This document shows, in pieces, positions 43,180-52,360 of a stretch of 64,000 bases of DNA. Below the pieces are notes generated by a model. The model had not been told where the DNA came from, did no database searches, and worked only from the letters and a program-made list of their open reading frames with translations. Source of the DNA: Natrinema amylolyticum. GTDB taxonomy: Archaea; Halobacteriota; Halobacteria; Halobacteriales; Natrialbaceae. How positions within the stretch are numbered: the first letter of the stretch is position 1; each line of letters opens with the position of its first letter. The DNA lies in the NCBI RefSeq assembly GCF_020515625.1, contig NZ_JAIWPJ010000002.1, forward strand, positions 124,001-188,000, given 5' to 3'. The translations under genes and the position numbers were made by a program.

Positions 43180-44262
43180 ATGAAGGTAGCCCTGATCGGA
43201 GTCGGTCAGGCCGGCGGAAACGTCACCGAACGGCTCGCCCGGTTCGACGCGGACATGGGTTTCGGAGCCGTACAGGGCGCGCTGGCCGTCAACTCCGCGG
43301 AAGCCGACCTCCAGTCCCTCCAGTTCGTCGAGACGCAGTTGATCGGTGCCGACCGCGTGAACGGACACGGCGTCGGTGCCGACAACGAACTCGGTACGGA
43401 AGTGATGCAGTCGGACATCCAGCAAGTGCTGGACGGTCTCGACGGTCGAATCACCTCGAAATCGGAAGCCATCGTCGTGGTCGCCGGCCTCGGCGGCGGC
43501 ACCGGCAGCGGCGGCGCGCCGGTCCTCGTCCACCACCTCCAACAGATCTACGATATCCCGGTCTACGCGCTCGGCGTCCTGCCGGGACGGAACGAAGGGG
43601 CGCTCTATCAGGCCAACGCCGGTCGCTCCCTGAAGACGCTCCTCCGGGAGGCCGATTCGACGCTGCTGATCGATAACGATGCCTGGCACGAACAGGGCGA
43701 GAGCATCGAGAGCGCATTCGAAACGATCAACGAACGGATCGCCAAGCGGGTCGGCCTGCTCTTCGCCTCCGGTGAGGCCGTCGAAGGGGTCGGGGAAAGC
43801 GTGGTGGACTCGAGCGAGGTCATCAACACCCTTCGCTCGGGCGGCGTCGCGACGTTGGGCTACGCCACCGAAGTCGCCAGCGAGGACAGCAGCGAGAACA
43901 TCACCACCGCGATGACGGTCTCGAGACAGGCGCTGCTGACGGGAACGAGCCTGCCGGACGCGACGACGGCCGACTCGGCGCTGCTCGTCATCGCGGGCCG
44001 ACCCGATGCGATCCCACGCAAGGGCGTCGAGCGGGCCCGCCGCTGGCTCGAGGACGAGACCGGGAGCATGCAGGTCCGCGGCGGTGACTTCCCGCTGGAC
44101 AGCGACCGACTCGGCGCGCTCGTCCTGCTCGGCGGCGCGGAACGGTCCGACCGGATCGAGGCGTTCATGGAACGCGCTCGCGAGGCGAAAGATGCCCAGG
44201 AGGCGGGCGCAACGGACCACGCCGAGGAGTTCGCCGACGATCGGCTCGAGAACCTGTTCTAG
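43180..44262 (+). CDS. cetZ: CetZ-type tubulin-like protein
   Basis: A protein of 360 residues. It has the GTP-binding first loop GVGQAGGNV (residues 7 to 15), the tubulin signature GGGTGSGG (residues 105 to 112), LGVLPGRNEGALYQANAG and the ESVVDSSEVINTL region. The GTPase half is followed by the activation domain and a charged tail. CetZ proteins polymerise and control haloarchaeal cell shape and motility; which CetZ class this is cannot be set. ATG 43180 is family-consistent. Upstream lies a 160-base gap. Confidence 0.9.
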   Translation: MKVALIGVGQAGGNVTERLARFDADMGFGAVQGALAVNSAEADLQSLQFVETQLIGADRVNGHGVGADNELGTEVMQSDIQQVLDGLDGRITSKSEAIVVVAGLGGGTGSGGAPVLVHHLQQIYDIPVYALGVLPGRNEGALYQANAGRSLKTLLREADSTLLIDNDAWHEQGESIESAFETINERIAKRVGLLFASGEAVEGVGESVVDSSEVINTLRSGGVATLGYATEVASEDSSENITTAMTVSRQALLTGTSLPDATTADSALLVIAGRPDAIPRKGVERARRWLEDETGSMQVRGGDFPLDSDRLGALVLLGGAERSDRIEAFMERAREAKDAQEAGATDHAEEFADDRLENLF

Positions 44263-44659
44263 TCGCACCGAACTGCCGAAACGCCTCTCTCAGAGGGACG
44301 AGTCGCCGCCGTGGTCGCCGAACGACTCGTCCACGATGGTACTTATATACGTCCGTCAGCCCATGGTACTTCCCAACACAGGGGAACGAGGTCCCTGCTA
44401 ACGGTTTTCAGGGATATCGTGACCGGTACATTTAAACTATAGCGGCCAGTAGTATCAGTCACCAGAACGCCACCGGGGCGCGTATCGCTCGACGATCGAT
44501 GACAGGAAATCTTATTCACCGAGGTTTCGCAGATCGTGAGCAGCCGCTTCGAACGGTCAGACGGCTATCCCCGAGTCACTCGCCCAGCGGTCGGCAAACG
44601 ACTCGGACCGCCGTCAGACCGTTCCTCCGGTGCGGGTATGGCACAGAGGTTTGACTAAC
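44263..44659. other. Intergenic region with possible long leader
   Basis: Nearly 400 bases between cetZ and the coiled-coil gene. TATA-like boxes occur at about 44339, 44428 and 44505; the last two would give a 5' leader of 120 to 200 bases, unusually long for this organism. A short direct repeat (ATGGTACTT at about 44336 and 44362) is also present. No gene seen. Confidence 0.4.
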
Positions 44660-45541
44660 ATGGTAGACGAATCGAAGAACATCGAACTGACAGAGGACGA
44701 CTTAGAAAACAAATCGAAAGGACAGCTCATCAAGATGGCCGGTCAACTGCGGGACCGGCGAAACGAGCTGAACCAGATGGCCTCCGATCGGGCCTCCAAG
44801 CGCGACGATCTCAACGCGAAGACCCGCGAGAAAGTCGACGAAGCCCAAGAGCACCGCGAGAAACGCGACGAGCTCAACGAGCAGGTCCAAGAACACAAGG
44901 AGAGCCGTAACGAGCTCAACGCCGAAGCGAACGAGCTGTTCGACAAGGTCGAGCAGCTCAAGTCGGACATGGAGCTCGACGAGGGCAAGGACCTCGAGGA
45001 GCTCGAAGAAGAGATCGAGGACCTCGAGTTCAAACAGCAGACCGAGGTCCTCTCGAGCGAGGAAGAGAAGGAACTCATCGAAAAGATCGAGAGCAAGCGC
45101 GAGGAGTACGAGGAGCGCAAGCAGAAACTCGATCAGAACGAGGATCTCGAGGAGCTCGTCGAGGAAGCCGAGGAAGTGCGATCGGAAGCCTCCCAGCACC
45201 ACCAGAAGGTGACGGAGCTCGCGGACAAGGCCCAGGAACATCACAATCAGATGATCGAGGCCTATCGCGAGGCCGACGACATCCGTGACGAGGCCGACGA
45301 GATGCACGAGAAGTTCGTCGAGGCCCAGGAGGCGGCCGACCGCCACCACGAGGACTTCGTCCGCGTCCAGAAGCGCCTGCGCGAACTGGACAAGCAGGAA
45401 GAAGAGGAGCGCAAGTCCGAACGCGACAAGAAGAAAGAAGAGGCCAAAGAGGAGGCCGAGGAAATCTATCAGAAGTTCAAGGAAGGCGAAACCCTCGACA
45501 CCGAGGACCTGATGAAGCTCCAGAAGACGGGGCTGCTCTAA
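44660..45541 (+). CDS. Long coiled-coil protein
   Basis: A protein of 293 residues that is almost wholly charged coiled coil: repeated heptads of E, K, R and D from about residue 10 to 280, interrupted only by a short EVLSSEEEKEL hinge. It has no membrane segment or enzyme motif. Haloarchaeal and methanogen relatives (COG1340-like) exist but without known role; a structural or scaffold protein is likely. The gene may be transcribed with a long leader. Confidence 0.8.
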   Translation: MVDESKNIELTEDDLENKSKGQLIKMAGQLRDRRNELNQMASDRASKRDDLNAKTREKVDEAQEHREKRDELNEQVQEHKESRNELNAEANELFDKVEQLKSDMELDEGKDLEELEEEIEDLEFKQQTEVLSSEEEKELIEKIESKREEYEERKQKLDQNEDLEELVEEAEEVRSEASQHHQKVTELADKAQEHHNQMIEAYREADDIRDEADEMHEKFVEAQEAADRHHEDFVRVQKRLRELDKQEEEERKSERDKKKEEAKEEAEEIYQKFKEGETLDTEDLMKLQKTGLL

Positions 45542-45561
45542 GTCGATTCCGTCTACCGCGA

Positions 45562-45566
45562 TTTTT
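45562..45566 (+). terminator. T-run after the coiled-coil gene
   Basis: TTTTT lies about 20 bases after the stop codon, a typical archaeal termination signal. Confidence 0.35.
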
Positions 45567-45755
45567 CTCCCCGAGTCTTCGGGGGTCTCGAGCGCTCGCG
45601 TAGCGACGGCTTCCCGCAGATCGTCCGGAACGTCGGCGAGTGCTCGCTCCCGTCTCCGGCCGAACGGGGGTGATTGTCGCCGCGACGTTCTCACCGCGTG
45701 TGACCGGATCGGACTCTTTTGTCCGTTCACGTTTTCGACGGGAACGAACACAGTC

Positions 45756-46190
45756 ATGACAACGAACGGACAACGGTCGGTCGAACAAACGACGGTGCGG
45801 GAGCGCCTCACCGAGTTCTACGCCGCGTTCAATCGCGCCGTCACGGATCGGGGCGGAACGGACGAACTGGCAGCGATACTGGAAGGCGACGTCACCTGGA
45901 CCGATGCTACGACCGGCGATCGCGCCGCGCGAACGGAAACGGGAATCGACGCGGTCCTCGAGAGCGCGGTGACGGCCCCCGGTCGGCACGCTGATCATCT
46001 CCAAGCGCTTCCCGAGCGGTTCGTCGACGCGGGTGAAACGATGATCGTAACGGGTGCCTACGTCGGAACGATCGACGGACGGGACTTCGACATCGGGTTC
46101 GTTCACGTGTTCGAGGCTCGAGACGGACGGATACAGAGGTGTACGGCCTACAGGGATACCGCCTTCGAGCAGCGGGTATTCGATGCCTAA
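45756..46190 (+). CDS. SnoaL/NTF2-like protein
   Basis: A protein of 144 residues with the alpha-plus-beta cone fold of the SnoaL/NTF2 superfamily: VRERLTEFYAAFNRAVTDRG near the start and the beta strands EGDVTWTDATTG and FVHVFEARDGRIQRCTAYRD later. Members include polyketide cyclases, limonene hydrolases and many orphans; catalytic residues cannot be assigned. ATG 45756 is the first start in frame. Confidence 0.7.
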   Translation: MTTNGQRSVEQTTVRERLTEFYAAFNRAVTDRGGTDELAAILEGDVTWTDATTGDRAARTETGIDAVLESAVTAPGRHADHLQALPERFVDAGETMIVTGAYVGTIDGRDFDIGFVHVFEARDGRIQRCTAYRDTAFEQRVFDA

Positions 46191-46253
46191 CACGGCGTAT
46201 CCCGATCGAAACCGGAGCCGCGAACGACGTCTCGGGTTATCCGATCTATAACA

Positions 46254-47654
46254 ATGCAACAAGACTCCCAGGTATCGGTCATGCAACGTCACAGGGACGA
46301 CGCGAGCGTGCTCGTGCCCGGGATCGACGCACCGAGCACCGTTGCCTGTCTCCGCTCACTGCACCCGCGAGGCGTCCGGACCATCGTGGGCTCCGAGTCA
46401 CGGTCGACGCCGGCGGCCAGCTCGGCCTACCGCGACGAGTTCGTTACGTTACCGGATCCGGAAACGGATCTCGCTGCATACGGGGATGCGCTGCTCTCGC
46501 TCGCCGAACGCCCAGCCGTTCGGACGATCATTCCGGTCCGTGAGGAAGACATCTACGTTCTCTCGAAGCGAAAGGCGGCGTTCGCCGACGAGATCGCGAC
46601 GCCGTGGCCCGACTTCGAGACCCTTCGACGCGTCCAGGATCGCGTCGAACTCTTCGCGGCCGCCGAGACGGCCGGCGTCGGCGCTCCGGAGACCGAACTC
46701 CTCGATCAGTGGGACGACTGGAACCGCGAGACGATCGTGAAGCCGCGCTACACCGTGGCGTCGCCCACCTATCTCGGAGCGCGGTTCGACGACGCGGAGA
46801 TCGGGTCGACCGAGTACCAGCGGCCGGGGACGCGGCCGGACCCGCAGACGGTCGTCGAGAAACGCGGCCACACCCCGCTCGTCCAGGAGCGGATCCCCGA
46901 CTCGAGGGAGTTCGGCTTCTTCGCGCTCTACGACCACGGCGAGCCGGTCGCGACGTTCCAGCACTGTCAGCGTCGGGGCTGGGAGTACTGCGGCGGCCCC
47001 AGCGCCTACCGAGAATCGGTCCACATTCCGGAGCTCGAGACCGCCGGTCGCGCGCTCCTGAGCGAACTCGAGTGGCACGGGCTCGCGATGGTGGAGTTCC
47101 TGCGCGATCCCGCGGACGGGGAGTTCAAGCTGATGGAGATCAATCCGCGGTTCTGGTCGTCCCTGCCGTTCTCGGTCCGGGCAGGTGCCGACTTCCCCTA
47201 CTACTACTGGCAGCTGGCGATGGACGAGCCGATCAGGTCTGAACCGACCTACGAGGTCGGGATGGGCGGCCATCTGCTGCGGGGCGAACTCAGCTACCTG
47301 CACAGCGTGGCGACCCAGGAGTACCCGCTCGTCGAGCGGCCGTCGTTCGGCGCGGCCGCCCGCGAGGTCGCCACGTCGCTCGTTCGCCATCCCCGATTCG
47401 ACTACGCGGTCGCCGACGATCCGGTGCCGTTCTTCCAGGACGGCGTGAACCTCGTGCGTGCGTGGCTCGACAGTCGGTCCGACGAAGACGAGGAGGAGGC
47501 CGCTGCGACCGACGCGAATCTCGAGACCGAGATCGAGCCCGAAATCGCGGACGACGCGACGGAATCGACCGAGACGGAGCCGGTCGCGGACGGGGACCCG
47601 ACGCGGTCGGCCCAGACCGACGGCGGGTCGACGTCCGACTCGCGGCGACCCTAG
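46254..47654 (+). CDS. ATP-grasp carboxylate-amine ligase
   Basis: A protein of 466 residues. The first 120 residues form a Rossmann-like domain; the ATP-grasp core follows, with VKPRYTVASPTY, the nucleotide-binding PLVQERIPD stretch and the metal-site MEINPRFWSSLPF. Such enzymes couple ATP cleavage to amide or ester bond formation. A C-terminal acidic tail of about 70 residues (ESTETEPVADGD and similar) is probably disordered. Relatives are in haloarchaeal and bacterial biosynthesis clusters; the product is unknown. Confidence 0.8.
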   Translation: MQQDSQVSVMQRHRDDASVLVPGIDAPSTVACLRSLHPRGVRTIVGSESRSTPAASSAYRDEFVTLPDPETDLAAYGDALLSLAERPAVRTIIPVREEDIYVLSKRKAAFADEIATPWPDFETLRRVQDRVELFAAAETAGVGAPETELLDQWDDWNRETIVKPRYTVASPTYLGARFDDAEIGSTEYQRPGTRPDPQTVVEKRGHTPLVQERIPDSREFGFFALYDHGEPVATFQHCQRRGWEYCGGPSAYRESVHIPELETAGRALLSELEWHGLAMVEFLRDPADGEFKLMEINPRFWSSLPFSVRAGADFPYYYWQLAMDEPIRSEPTYEVGMGGHLLRGELSYLHSVATQEYPLVERPSFGAAAREVATSLVRHPRFDYAVADDPVPFFQDGVNLVRAWLDSRSDEDEEEAAATDANLETEIEPEIADDATESTETEPVADGDPTRSAQTDGGSTSDSRRP

Positions 47655-47861
47655 CGCGCCGGACCCGCGTACCCGTCCGTCGCCATTTCGCCCGCTCGCC
47701 CGGTGAGATCGGCATCCGATCCGAGCGCGAACGGCCCGCCGAGTGTCTCCTGAAATCGGTCGACGGCGCTGATTCGTCGTCTCGGAACGTCAACGCTTAA
47801 CGGGAACCGCTCCCAGGTATCGATATGAATCGAGGTGCTGTCCGTGGTCAGTAGCGGCGGG

Positions 47862-48839
47862 ATGGATCGACTCCTGACGGTCGTGCTCGGTGGACTCGCG
47901 TCCGCGGCGGTCGCCATCGCCCTCTTCATCGTCTACCCGGAGACGCTGGCGGATCTGTTGGGCGTGCTGGTCGCGCTCGCGGTCGTCCTCGTCGGTCTGC
48001 GGTTCGCGAGCAACGCAGCCGACTCGCTGTTTCCGACCTACGACGTCGCCGAGGTCGCCGTCGAGGGGCCGATCAGTCGAGACGGCGGTGGCGGCCCGCT
48101 CCCGACGAGTCCGGGCGCGACGCCGGCCGACGACGTCGTCGACCAGATCGATCGCGCGAACGACGACGAGAACGTGCGAGCACTCCTCCTGAAGCTGAAC
48201 ACGCCCGGCGGCGAGGTCGTCCCCAGCGACGACATCCGTCTCGCGGCCGAGCGCTTCGACGGCCCGACCGTCGCCTACGCGACCGACGTCTGTGCCAGCG
48301 GCGGCTACTGGATCGCCAGCGGCTGTGACGAACTCTGGGCTCGCGAGGGATCGATCGTCGGCTCGATCGGCGTCATCGGTTCGCGGGTCAACGCCAGCGA
48401 CCTCGCCGAGAAGGTCGGCCTCTCCTACGAACGGTTCGCCGCCGGGGAGTTCAAGGACGCCGGCACCCCGCTGAAAGAACTCGAGGACGAGGAACGCGAG
48501 TACCTGCAAGGACTGATCGACGACTACTACGAGACGTTCGTCGAGCGGGTCAGCGACGGCCGCGATCTCGAGCCGGAGTTCGTTCGCGACACCGAGGCGC
48601 GGATCTATCTCGGCGAGGAGGCCTACGACATGGATCTGGTCGACCACCTCGGGACGCGACGGGAGATCGAGGACGAACTCGCCGACCGTCTCGACACCGA
48701 CGAGGTGGCCGTCGAGGAGTTCGAACCCGAGCGACCGCTGATGGCTCGCGTCGGCGCGGGTGCCCAGCAGGTCGCGTACGCCTTCGGTGCCGGGATCGCC
48801 GGCCTCGGCGACGGACGCGGGTTTCGACTGCGGAGCTGA
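47862..48839 (+). CDS. sppA: Signal peptide peptidase SppA (S49 family)
   Basis: A protein of 325 residues. One or two N-terminal membrane segments precede the protease domain. The catalytic serine is S146 (CASGGYWIAS) and the lysine is K198 (GEFKDAGTPL), the Ser-Lys dyad of SppA. It degrades leftover signal peptides at the membrane and may process other membrane proteins. ATG 47862 was taken; a GTG at 47835 would add nine residues. Length fits the short archaeal SppA. Confidence 0.88.
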   Translation: MDRLLTVVLGGLASAAVAIALFIVYPETLADLLGVLVALAVVLVGLRFASNAADSLFPTYDVAEVAVEGPISRDGGGGPLPTSPGATPADDVVDQIDRANDDENVRALLLKLNTPGGEVVPSDDIRLAAERFDGPTVAYATDVCASGGYWIASGCDELWAREGSIVGSIGVIGSRVNASDLAEKVGLSYERFAAGEFKDAGTPLKELEDEEREYLQGLIDDYYETFVERVSDGRDLEPEFVRDTEARIYLGEEAYDMDLVDHLGTRREIEDELADRLDTDEVAVEEFEPERPLMARVGAGAQQVAYAFGAGIAGLGDGRGFRLRS

Positions 48840-49013
48840 CCGCGGCGCTCCCGCGCTCGCAGTGACTGCGTCGGTCGCGTCGACCGCGTCGGCCGCGTCG
48901 GCGTAGCCAGGTGGCTCCCGCTCAGCGGTCGACACGCTTCCGGAACCGATACCGGCGCGAACGTATTCGAACGAGTGAGTGGTTTTATCGTTGCACAGAA
49001 TGCATCGCCTACC

Positions 49014-50378
49014 GTGACAACGCTGGTCGTCTGCCTCGATCGGACCGACGACGTGGGCCGCAAGACCGGTCTCCGGTCGCCCGTCGTCGGCTGGGAGGCA
49101 GTCCGCGCGCTCGTGACCGACGTCGGCCTCGCGGATCCGGAGGACTCGGGAGTGAACACGCTGCTCGAGTCGCTGCGGGTCGCCCAGAACTTACGCGACG
49201 AGAACGAGGAGGTCGTCGTCGCGGTCGTCTCGGGGGACCACGAGTCGATGGTGTCGGCCGATCGGGCGGTCGCCGAGCAACTGGACGATCTCATCGCCGA
49301 GTACGACCCGGATTCGGCGGTCGTGGTGACCGACAGTGCGGAGGACGAACGCCTGATTCCGATCGTCGAGAGCCGCGTTCAGGTCGACTCCGTCGATCGG
49401 GTCGTCGTTCGCCAGGCCCGCGACATCGAGTCGACCTACTACCTGCTCAAGCAGTTCCTCGCCGACGAGGAGTTGCGCCAGACCGTCCTCGTCCCGATCG
49501 GGTTGGCCCTGCTCGTCTTCCCGCTGCTCGCGACCACGGTCGGCCCCGCACAGGGTGCGGCCGCGATCACCGCCGTCATCGGCCTCTTCTTGCTCTACAA
49601 AGGGTTCAACGTCGACGAGCGCCTGGCTCGGTTGGCCCGCCAGACGCAGGAATCGCTGTACTCCGGGCAGGTGTCGGTCGTCACCTACGTGGTCGCCGCG
49701 GGACTGACGTTCGTCGGCCTGTTCGTCGGCGCGCTCGGCGTCTCGAACCTCGGGGAGACGCCGGGCGTGGTGATCCCGGCGACGCGGTTCGCCTTCGACA
49801 GCATCCCCTGGCTGGCGATGGCCGCGCTGACCGCCAGTGCCGGCCGACTGCTCGACGAGGCGATCGGTGACGATCCGGTCCGGACCTCCTTTCTCAACCT
49901 CCCGTTTATTGTCGTCGCGGTGAGTCTGGTCGTTCGCGGGTTCTCCGCGTACTTCCTCGAGCAACAGGGCGTGATCGAGCCGTTTGTCGTCCCGGCAAAC
50001 GAGTTCCTCATCTTCTCGAACGAGCGGTTCGTGATGGTCGCCGGCGAACGCCTCGCCCTGTTCGTCGTCACCGCGATCGTCATCAGCCTCGTCGGAGCGC
50101 GGATCGCGTCCTCGCTCAGCGGTTCGGCCGAGGCCGCCCAACGGAGCGACGGCGGTTCGGAGCCGGAGCTCACTAACGGCGGAACGGCGGCCGAAGCGGG
50201 CGTCGACCCCGACCCCGAAGCCCCGTCCGACGCGGTCGAGAATCCCGAGTCGGAGCCCGGGCCGGACCGGCGCGACCCCGAACTCACCGACGGCGGTGCC
50301 GATGCAAACCGGGGCGCTAACGCGAACCCGAGTTCCGACCCGAACCCGGGTTCTGACGCCGGCGATCGGGACCCCTGA
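49014..50378 (+). CDS. DUF373 family membrane protein
   Basis: A protein of 454 residues. The N-terminal 150 residues are a Rossmann-like soluble domain starting TTLVVCLDRTDDVG, typical of DUF373. Then come seven or more hydrophobic segments (about 165 to 360) and a long acidic and proline-rich tail of 90 residues. DUF373 is found in archaea; the role is unknown. GTG 49014 is leaderless: TATA-like GTTTTATCG near 48982. The frame upstream is open but lacks family similarity. Confidence 0.82.
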   Translation: MTTLVVCLDRTDDVGRKTGLRSPVVGWEAVRALVTDVGLADPEDSGVNTLLESLRVAQNLRDENEEVVVAVVSGDHESMVSADRAVAEQLDDLIAEYDPDSAVVVTDSAEDERLIPIVESRVQVDSVDRVVVRQARDIESTYYLLKQFLADEELRQTVLVPIGLALLVFPLLATTVGPAQGAAAITAVIGLFLLYKGFNVDERLARLARQTQESLYSGQVSVVTYVVAAGLTFVGLFVGALGVSNLGETPGVVIPATRFAFDSIPWLAMAALTASAGRLLDEAIGDDPVRTSFLNLPFIVVAVSLVVRGFSAYFLEQQGVIEPFVVPANEFLIFSNERFVMVAGERLALFVVTAIVISLVGARIASSLSGSAEAAQRSDGGSEPELTNGGTAAEAGVDPDPEAPSDAVENPESEPGPDRRDPELTDGGADANRGANANPSSDPNPGSDAGDRDP

Positions 50379-50427
50379 CTCGATCCCGACTCGGTATTCA
50401 TTTACCCGCGCCGAGCGACCACTGACT

Positions 50428-51153
50428 ATGAGCGACGCAGACGGCACGTGGGTCAGCCTCTTTTCGGGCGGCAAGGACTCCTCGTGGGCGCTGTATCGGG
50501 CCCTCGAGCAGGGCCTTCCCGTCGAGCGACTGGTCACCGTCCACCCCGCGGGCGACTCGTACATGTATCACGTCCCCGCGACGGAGTTGGCCGCGCTGGC
50601 GGCCGAGAGCATCGGGATCGAACTGCTCGACGTCGAACCCGAGGACTTCGAGGCCGACGCGGCCACCGATTCGGGCGCGCAGGGCGACGACGAACTCGAG
50701 CCCCTCGAGGCCGCGCTCGAGGACCTCGATCGCGAACTCCCCGGCGGCATCGCGGGCGTCACTGCAGGCGCCGTCGAGAGCGAGTACCAGACGAGCCGCA
50801 TTCAGGGGATGTGTGACCGCCTCGACTGCGACCTCTTCGCCCCGCTCTGGCAGGAAGAGCCCCGCGAACTGGCCGACGCGATGCTCGATGCCGGGTTCGA
50901 AATCGCGATCATTCAGGTCGCGGCCCACGGGCTGGACGAGTCGTGGCTCGGACGAACGCTCGACCGGGCGGCGATCGAAGACCTCGAGGCCCTCCACGAG
51001 GAGTACGGCGTCCACATTCTGGGCGAGGGCGGCGAGTTCGAGACGTTCGTGGTGGACGGGCCGCACATGGATCGGCGGATCGACCTCGAGTACGAGACTG
51101 AATGGGAGGGAACGCGGGGGCGACTGCGGATTACGGACGCGAAATTAGTGTAG
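50428..51153 (+). CDS. Dph6-like PP-loop ATPase (diphthamide-ammonia ligase family)
   Basis: A protein of 241 residues. The PP-loop is SLFSGGKDSSWALY near the start; the family-wide EYQTSRIQGMCDRLDCDLFAPLW and GEGGEFETFVVDGPHM stretches are present. Dph6 amidates diphthine on translation factor 2 with ATP and ammonia; some archaeal homologues have other roles. The 3' end (51040 to 51153) is duplicated downstream at 51364 to 51476 with a 210-base insert between the copies. Confidence 0.87.
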   Translation: MSDADGTWVSLFSGGKDSSWALYRALEQGLPVERLVTVHPAGDSYMYHVPATELAALAAESIGIELLDVEPEDFEADAATDSGAQGDDELEPLEAALEDLDRELPGGIAGVTAGAVESEYQTSRIQGMCDRLDCDLFAPLWQEEPRELADAMLDAGFEIAIIQVAAHGLDESWLGRTLDRAAIEDLEALHEEYGVHILGEGGEFETFVVDGPHMDRRIDLEYETEWEGTRGRLRITDAKLV

Positions 51154-51363
51154 GGCAGTGTACCGCGAGCGAACGGAAGCGCGGCGCTACGCGCCGCGTT
51201 AAGACGAGCGGCCCCGGCCGCGAGTCAGTGAGCGAGCGGCTTTTTGATCTCTTTGCGAACAAAGTGAGCAAAGGTCAGCGAGAGCTTGGCTCTCGCCAGA
51301 CAGATTTTTGCGCGAGGGGTGAGGGAGCGACGCGACCGAACCCGAGCGGAAAAAGGTGATTCT
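51154..51363. other. 210-bp hairpin-rich insert between duplicated gene ends
   Basis: Between the Dph6-like stop and a second copy of its last 37 codons. It contains three perfect hairpin stems: CGCGGCG / CGCCGCG (51180 to 51198), CTTTGC / GCAAAG (51251 to 51273) and GCGAGAGC / GCTCTCGC with a 3-base loop (51278 to 51296). No gene. It looks like a small inserted element or the scar of a larger one. Confidence 0.55.
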
Positions 51364-51476
51364 GAGACGTTCGTGGTGGACGGACCGCACATGGACCGGC
51401 GGATCGATCTCGAGTACGAGCGCGAGTGGAGTGGACGCGTGGGCGACTGCGGATCACGGACGCACGGCTCGAGTAA
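51364..51476 (+). pseudogene. Duplicated 3' end of the Dph6-like gene
   Basis: The reading begins ETFVVDGPHMDRRIDLEYE, as in the intact gene, continues REWSGR, then needs a one-base shift to end GRLRITDARLE and stop. It differs from the intact copy at a number of positions, so it is not a recent exact duplication. It has no start codon or upstream part. Confidence 0.75.
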
Positions 51477-51511
51477 CAGTCAACGTCCCGGAATGATCTG
51501 ATCCGGAAATG

Positions 51512-51750
51512 AAACTGGTAGCGGAGAGTATTCTGCTACCGTGGCAACAGGGAATCGCCACGCCCTCCCCAACCGATTCGCTCGCTGCTCACGGTTCCCG
51601 TCGGTCACCGTTCGCGTTCCGAGGCGCTCACAGTGTTCGCGCCTCGCTCCGCTCGCTCATCCCTCGCATGGCTTCGAGCTGCGGTTCGTCTCTGACTCAC
51701 CGCAGCACAGCGCGCGCCACCGCAGACGAGTGGCCGATTCGGCGTGACAC
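51512..51750. repeat. Dispersed repeat element, copy B
   Basis: Non-coding, 239 bases, related to 34798 to 35010 over its two ends: GTGGCAACAGGGAATCGCC with CCCTCCC near the front, and CAGCGCGCGCC with GGCCGATTCGGCGT near the end. The middle has GCTCACTG-type GC-rich sequence common between haloarchaeal genes. The longer of the two copies in this window. Confidence 0.5.
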
Positions 51751-51895
51751 GTACTACTGAGGGATTCAGTAGCTGGCACAAGAGGGACCAAAATCCGTTC
51801 GATGACGCCCTCTACGGATGCACGACTCGAGTCGGCGTCGGGACGTTTCGAGTGACGGGCCAACCGCTATGCGCTCGTGCGTCGACGGTCCGGCT

Positions 51896-52360
51896 ATGAT
51901 CGAAACCGATCGAGACCTGTTCGTCCGGGAGCTGCGGGAGCTCTACCACATCGAGCGCGAACTCGAGGAGCTCCAGTCGGGGCTGGCCGAGGCCGCGACC
52001 GACGAGGAGCTCGAGGAGTTCTTCATGGCGCACAGCGAGGCTACGACGGAGCAGATCGGTCGTCTCGAGCCCATCTTCGAGGGGATCGAAGCCGAACCCG
52101 CCCCGGTCGAGAACCCGGCGCTCGAGGGGTTGCGAACGGACCGCGAGGAGATAGTCAACGATCTGAACGATCCGGTGCTGGGAGATCTCGTCGAGACCGA
52201 ACTGGGGCGGGGGATCGAACGCCTCGAGATCACGAAGCTCGAGACGCTGCTGACGCTCGCCGATCGGATGAACCTGCCCGCCGCGATCGTCGACCCGCTC
52301 GAGACGACGAAGGCGGAGGCAGAGAACGGGCTCGCGGAAGTCAGGGAGCTAACGGCCTGA
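51896..52360 (+). CDS. DUF892 family protein (YciE/YciF-like)
   Basis: A protein of 154 residues, a four-helix bundle of the DUF892 family. It begins with DLFVRELRELYHIERELEELQ (the typical LxxLY...E...L start) and has HSEATTEQIGRLEPIFEGI in the second helix. Family members are ferritin-like with a possible diiron site and are linked to stress. ATG 51896 was chosen because the family begins there; a start at 51818 adds 26 non-homologous residues. Its end overlaps the convergent HhH gene by 12 bases. Confidence 0.8.
   Translation: MIETDRDLFVRELRELYHIERELEELQSGLAEAATDEELEEFFMAHSEATTEQIGRLEPIFEGIEAEPAPVENPALEGLRTDREEIVNDLNDPVLGDLVETELGRGIERLEITKLETLLTLADRMNLPAAIVDPLETTKAEAENGLAEVRELTA

Noticed and set aside
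44702-45811. 369-codon minus-strand frame opposite the coiled-coil gene
   Set aside because: Leucine- and valine-rich mirror of a glutamate- and lysine-rich gene; a typical antisense artefact.
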